From: an uncultured Bacilli bacterium
Lineage (GTDB): Bacteria; Bacillota_I; Bacilli_A; RF39; UBA660
DNA: 9,527 bases
Direction of reading: 5' to 3'
Assembly: GCA_948874605.1 (NCBI GenBank)
Contig: CAQRXS010000047.1
Span: 1-9,527 of the forward strand
Shown: one piece after another, positions 6,766-9,527 of the stretch
Layout of the letters: every line of letters starts with the position of its first letter
How positions within the stretch are numbered: position 1 is the stretch's first letter
Position numbers and translations under genes: made by a program
Notes under the pieces: model-generated
Databases searched by the model: none
What the model saw: the letters and a program-made list of their open reading frames with translations, nothing else
Told to the model about the DNA's origin: nothing

Positions 6766-7443
6766 ATGACAGTATCAGAAATCAAAGATTATTATAATTT
6801 TGAAGATATGAAAAACATAATATTGGAGCGTTACCAAGAGTTACTAGCTTATTATGAATCTTTTTCAGCATTAAATACGCAACAAAAGATGCAATTAGGC
6901 GCTATTCGACAAATTTTGGCAAGTGAAAAATTATTAGAAAAAGCTACTATACTTTCAACTATGCAAGAGATACAGAAAATATTATCAGACATATGTGTTA
7001 GAAATAGAATTCCTAGCCATAATATCGTTGCATTTGGAAAAAACATTGAAGTTGATGATAGAGTAAACGGAATTTCACCAGAAAACTTCAGAAAAATGCT
7101 TTTTGAATCAGTTGGTCTTGAATTTATTCCAGTTGAGGAACTAATAAACGAGAAAACAAAATTAGATTGCATTTGTAAGGCAATTCATAGTGGAGAAGTA
7201 ACACCTAGTAATCGCTACTGGTATGCTTTTCATAAAAGAACACTTGAAATTCTTTCAAAGAAAACTTTGATCTCTTATCGGATGGATTATAGTGCTTCTT
7301 TTTATCCACCAATCAATAGTTTTTCTTATCAATTTGACTCGTGCTACAATGGATTTTCTACCGATTATATCTTTGCTAGTAACGTCATAAATTATCCAGA
7401 TGAGGCTCTACCAAAAAGAATAAGATTTGAAAAAGAATTGTAG
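6766..7443 (+). CDS. Hypothetical protein, 225 aa, function unknown
   Basis: I do not recognise this protein. A longer frame could begin at a TTG at 6709, but that TTG is the first part of a TTGACA promoter box and has no ribosome site. The ATG at 6766, preceded by AGGAG (6748-6752, 13 bases away), is the better start. The first 75 residues look helical and charged (EDMKNIILERYQELLAYYESF..., STMQEIQKILSDICVRN). The middle holds NIVAFGKNIEVDDRVNGISPENFRKML, and the C-terminal third is rich in Tyr, Phe and Ser (SYRMDYSASFYPPINSFSYQFDSCYNGF). There is no signal peptide or membrane segment. It stands alone with its own promoter between recO and glyQS, which are neighbours in many Firmicutes, so it is probably an accessory insertion. 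Confidence 0.7.
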   Translation: MTVSEIKDYYNFEDMKNIILERYQELLAYYESFSALNTQQKMQLGAIRQILASEKLLEKATILSTMQEIQKILSDICVRNRIPSHNIVAFGKNIEVDDRVNGISPENFRKMLFESVGLEFIPVEELINEKTKLDCICKAIHSGEVTPSNRYWYAFHKRTLEILSKKTLISYRMDYSASFYPPINSFSYQFDSCYNGFSTDYIFASNVINYPDEALPKRIRFEKEL

Positions 7444-7768
7444 ACGGAGTCTAAATTTATCGGATTTTAAAAATTGGATTTATGTCAAGTTTTTAGACGC
7501 GAATTTCTTTAGTAATTTAAAATTAAACTATTGCTAAATTAGTAACATAATTATCATATTTTTGTTTTCGTCCATAAGAATATTAAAACGTTGATCTAAA
7601 GTTTCGAAAAAGTTTTCAAAGAAAAGAATACCTATAGAGTTAAAAAATTTTAAAATAATAAAAATAAATTAGAATAGATATTATTAGAAGAATCCAATGC
7701 AAATTGATCAATAATGAAATAAAGTTTTCCTTAATTGTGTAAATAAATTGTTTGACAAGTAAATTTTT
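7444..7768. other. AT-rich stretch without a convincing gene
   Basis: About 325 bases between the unknown gene and the leader of the synthetase. The stop codon of the gene lies in a small perfect hairpin (TAGAC 7441-7445, loop GGA, GTCTA 7449-7453). A second partner for the same sequence lies at 7492-7498 (TTTAGAC with GTCTAAA at 7449-7455). No T-run follows either, so termination is doubtful. The rest is A/T homopolymer-rich. On the minus strand 44 codons are open (7537-7668), but there is no start codon near its beginning and no ribosome site. I see no tRNA, CRISPR or clear insertion-sequence end here. Confidence 0.6.
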
Positions 7769-7799
7769 TTGAACTAATTTCTAAAATCTGTGCTAATAT
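7769..7799 (+). promoter_or_regulatory. Probable promoter of the T-box leader and glyQS
   Basis: TTGAAC (7769-7774) and TAATAT (7794-7799) are separated by 19 bases, with a TG extended -10 (TGC before the hexamer). The long spacer is compensated by the TG. Transcription would start around 7806. A competing TTGACA at 7752-7757 has only a weak TAATTT (7775-7780) at 17 bases. A further candidate lies inside the leader (7912-7940). Confidence 0.5.
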
Positions 7800-7805
7800 A
7801 CTCAT

Positions 7806-8066
7806 ATGAAAGAACTCCTCTATTTTATGGTTTATAGGTACATTGTACCACAGAGTTCTGTCTTTCTTTTTTTGCAATCCGATACTTTTAGACAGCAAAT
7901 TATAAAAGTACTTGCTTATAAAAAAAAAATAACATATAATATATTTATAAAAGCGATGAAGGTGTGGAATACTGGAGCTATATCAAAAGAGGGATTCTTC
8001 TAGAATAAATAAGGTGGAACCGCGGGTAATAACTCGTCCTTATAATTTTTAGAAGAATCTTTTTTT
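7806..8066 (+). ncRNA. T-box leader (glycine-type) of glyQS
   Basis: T-box leaders bind uncharged tRNA and let transcription or translation of the downstream synthetase proceed. The diagnostic core is certain: a near-canonical T-box (AAGGTGGAACCGCGGG, 8011-8026). The antiterminator pairs ATAAGG (8009-8014) with CCTTAT (8038-8043) and GCGGG (8022-8026) with CTCGT (8033-8037), leaving the TGGAACC bulge (8015-8021). TGGA suits a tRNA ending UCCA, as bacterial tRNA-Gly does. Upstream, AGTACTTGC (7907-7915) and GAAGGTG (7958-7964) resemble the specifier-loop strands of the B. subtilis glyQS leader. TTGCTTATAAA (7912-7922) pairs with TTTAT...AAGCGA (7944-7956) to form a short stem I. The specifier would then be GGT (7961-7963, glycine). 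The core is sure; the stem I boundaries and the 5' end are tentative. Confidence 0.85.
7993..8066 (+). terminator. Intrinsic terminator of the T-box leader
   Basis: GATTCTTCTA (7993-8002) is perfectly complementary to TAGAAGAATC (8050-8059), and three further pairs close inward (8003-8005 with 8047-8049). Seven Ts follow (8060-8066). The T-box antiterminator hairpin (8009-8043) lies inside the loop, unlike the usual layout in which terminator and antiterminator share a strand. Confidence 0.6.
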
Positions 8067-8084
8067 GGAAGGAAGGATAATAAA

Positions 8085-9452
8085 ATGAAAATGGAAGATT
8101 TAGTACTTTTTTGTAAGCAATATGGATACATATTTCAAGGAAGTGAAATATATGGGGGCCTTTCAAATACTTGGGATTATGGACCTTTAGGTATAGAATT
8201 AAAAAATAATATTCGCAAGTATTGGTGGAAAAAGTTTGTTCAAGAAAACCCTTATAACTATGGATTTGACGCGGCAATTTTAATGAATCCGGAAGTTTGG
8301 ATAGCAAGTGGTCATGTCGCGAATTTTGCTGATCCTCTAATCGATTGCAAACGTTGTAAAAGTCGTCATCGTGCAGATAAATTAATCGAAGAATTTACGG
8401 GTGGAGAAGAAACAGGTGATGGTTGGGAAAATGAACGTATTGAAAATTATATTCAAGAAAAGCATATTATTTGTCCAACATGCGGAGCTTGCGATTTTAC
8501 TCCAATTCGAAAATTCAACTTATTATTTGAAACACATCAAGGAGTTACAGAAGAAGCAAAAAGTAAAGTATATTTAAGAGGAGAAACCGCTCAAGGTATG
8601 TTTGTAAATTTTTTAAATGTCCAACGAAGCATGAGAGCGAAAATTCCTTTCGGTATTTGCCAAACTGGTAAAAGTTTTCGTAACGAAATAACTCCAGGTA
8701 ATTTTACTTTTCGAACTCGTGAATTTGAACAAATGGAAATGGAATTCTTCTGTAAACCTGGAACAGATTTAGAATGGTTTGGTTATTGGAAAAATGCCTG
8801 TGTGGAATTTTTAAAAGATTTAGGACTAAAAAAAGAAAGCATTCGTCTTCGAGATCATGCAAAAGAAGAATTATCTTTTTATAGCAAAGCCACAACAGAT
8901 ATCGAATTTAAATATCCATTTGGATGGGGCGAATTATGGGGAATTGCGGATCGAACAAATTATGATTTAAGCACGCATATGGAACATTCAAAGCAAGATT
9001 TAAGATATTTAGATCCAGAAACAAACGAAAAATATTTACCGTTTGTAATTGAACCAGCAGTCGGACTAGATCGACTTGCACTTGCCGTACTTAGTGATGC
9101 TTATACGACAGAATTATTAGAGCAAGAAGAACGCTTAGTTTTGAAATTAAATCCTGTAATTGCTCCATATAAAGTAACGATTTTACCTTTAATGAAAAAG
9201 ATGCATAGTGAAAAAGCTATGGAAATCTATGGGGAATTATCAAAAGATTTCATGTGTACCTATGACGAATCCGGAAGTATTGGTAAAAGATATCGTAGAA
9301 GTGATGCAGTAGGAACTCCTTACGCAATTACAATTGACGATGAAACGATGAATCATGGAACGGTAACAGTAAGAGATAGAGATACAATGGAACAAACTAC
9401 AATGACAATAATGGAACTAAAAGAATTTTTAAAAGAAAGAACAAGTATGTAA
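8085..9452 (+). CDS. glyQS: Glycine--tRNA ligase, single-chain dimeric (class IIa) type
   Basis: Charges tRNA-Gly with glycine in the cytoplasm. The 455-aa product is of the homodimeric alpha2 type found in many Gram-positives, archaea and eukaryotes, not the GlyQ/GlyS alpha-beta type of Bacillus subtilis. An N-terminal [22 protein letters not shown] (23-44) opens the catalytic core. Zinc-binding Cys pairs are at Cys88/Cys91 and Cys130/Cys133. Motif 2 is [25 protein letters not shown] (198-222) and motif 3 is [11 protein letters not shown] (323-333). The C-terminal anticodon-binding domain contains [24 protein letters not shown] (397-420). The ATG at 8085 follows GGAAGGAAGG (8067-8076) at 8 bases; a second in-frame ATG at 8091 is less well placed. 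Expression is set by the T-box leader upstream. Confidence 0.97.
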   Translation: MKMEDLVLFCKQYGYIFQGSEIYGGLSNTWDYGPLGIELKNNIRKYWWKKFVQENPYNYGFDAAILMNPEVWIASGHVANFADPLIDCKRCKSRHRADKLIEEFTGGEETGDGWENERIENYIQEKHIICPTCGACDFTPIRKFNLLFETHQGVTEEAKSKVYLRGETAQGMFVNFLNVQRSMRAKIPFGICQTGKSFRNEITPGNFTFRTREFEQMEMEFFCKPGTDLEWFGYWKNACVEFLKDLGLKKESIRLRDHAKEELSFYSKATTDIEFKYPFGWGELWGIADRTNYDLSTHMEHSKQDLRYLDPETNEKYLPFVIEPAVGLDRLALAVLSDAYTTELLEQEERLVLKLNPVIAPYKVTILPLMKKMHSEKAMEIYGELSKDFMCTYDESGSIGKRYRRSDAVGTPYAITIDDETMNHGTVTVRDRDTMEQTTMTIMELKEFLKERTSM

Positions 9453-9462
9453 GTTCTTTTTT
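9433..9462 (+). terminator. Rho-independent terminator overlapping the glyQS stop
   Basis: The arm 9433-9442 (including AAAGAAC) pairs with 9453-9462 (GTTCTTT plus Ts), with a ten-base loop (9443-9452). The TAA stop (9450-9452) is at the end of the loop, and the last Ts of the 3' arm serve as the U-tract. Confidence 0.65.
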
Positions 9463-9473
9463 CTTGACTTTAT

Positions 9474-9507
9474 AGGAGACCAACTATGAATAGTCAATAG
9501 TTTTTTT
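9474..9507 (+). other. Shine-Dalgarno site, four-codon ORF and T-run
   Basis: AGGAG (9474-9478) stands 7 bases before an ATG (9486-9488) that opens only four codons (Met-Asn-Ser-Gln, then TAG at 9498-9500). Directly after it comes a run of seven Ts (9501-9507). AACTAT (9482-9487) can pair with ATAGTT (9497-9502), and TTGACT (9464-9469) with AGTCAA (9492-9497). It could be a leader peptide with attenuator, or the relic of a gene start; the window ends 20 bases later, so this cannot be settled. Confidence 0.35.
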
Positions 9508-9527
9508 GTAAAAAAATGAGAAAATTT

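Noticed and set aside
6852..7172. Minus-strand frame of 106 codons inside the unknown gene
   Set aside because: It has no ribosome site and a Ser/Phe/Ile-rich composition typical of an antisense shadow; the plus-strand frame has a promoter, ribosome site and better composition.
7449..7500. Possible insertion-sequence end or terminator (GTCTAAA ... TTTAGAC)
   Set aside because: No matching second end, target duplication or transposase is seen, and no T-run follows the stem.
7534..7668. 44 open codons on the minus strand in the AT-rich gap
   Set aside because: The frame reads plausibly (FFETLDQRFNILMDENKN) but has no start codon near its beginning and no ribosome site. It may be a gene relic, but a random open stretch cannot be excluded.
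7806..8003. 65-codon plus-strand frame over the glyQS leader
   Set aside because: It has no ribosome site, and it covers the T-box leader, whose RNA structure explains the sequence better.
7684..8059. Repeat of TTAGAAGAATC at 7684-7694 and 8049-8059
   Set aside because: An 11-base match in AT-rich DNA can be chance; the flanks do not match.
7978..8307. Minus-strand frame of 109 codons
   Set aside because: It lies antisense to the T-box and the start of glyQS, with no promoter or ribosome site; it is a shadow frame.

Overview
The window is AT-rich DNA of a low-GC, Gram-positive-type bacterium (Bacillota, Bacilli/Erysipelotrichia-like; gut lineages related to RF39 would fit, but this is inference). 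The grounds are the A/T-heavy third codon positions, the gene order yqfC-yqfD-...-ybeY-dgkA-era-yqzL-recO-glycyl-tRNA synthetase, a T-box leader, sigma-A type promoters and strong Shine-Dalgarno sites. TGA is used as a stop (yqzL, recO) and Trp is TGG, so this is not a code-4 Mycoplasma.

Layout. Positions 1-1224 hold the 3' part of a large surface or pilin-like protein ending in a formylglycine-generating-enzyme/C-type-lectin-like fold. Its tail looks like the variable region of proteins diversified by retroelements. A clear promoter (1256-1284) then drives an unrecognised 194-aa protein, which ends in a terminator overlapping its stop codon. From 1935 to 6571 eight same-strand genes are packed with short gaps or overlaps: yqfC and yqfD (sporulation), a VanZ-family membrane protein, ybeY (RNA maturation), dgkA (lipid kinase), era (ribosome-assembly GTPase), a 29-codon yqzL-like gene and recO (recombination). 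A terminator follows at 6591-6622. phoH, yqfF/pgpH and cdd, which accompany these genes in Bacillus subtilis, are absent, and the VanZ gene sits where the first two would be.

Between recO and the synthetase is an island of about 1.1 kb. It holds one unrecognised gene (6766-7443) with its own extended -10 promoter, then about 300 bp of very AT-rich DNA without a convincing gene. At the far end a T-box leader (about 7806-8066) precedes a one-chain glycyl-tRNA synthetase (8085-9452), whose terminator again contains the stop codon. The window ends with a Shine-Dalgarno site, a four-codon ORF and a T-run.

The core genes serve ribosome maturation, RNA processing, DNA repair, envelope lipid recycling and spore formation. 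The parts most worth a second look are the DGR-like tail of the first gene, the unusual fold of the T-box leader (several mutually exclusive helices, with a terminator stem that encloses the antiterminator), and the unknown gene in the recO-glyQS gap. I did not find an obvious new defence system or mobile element.
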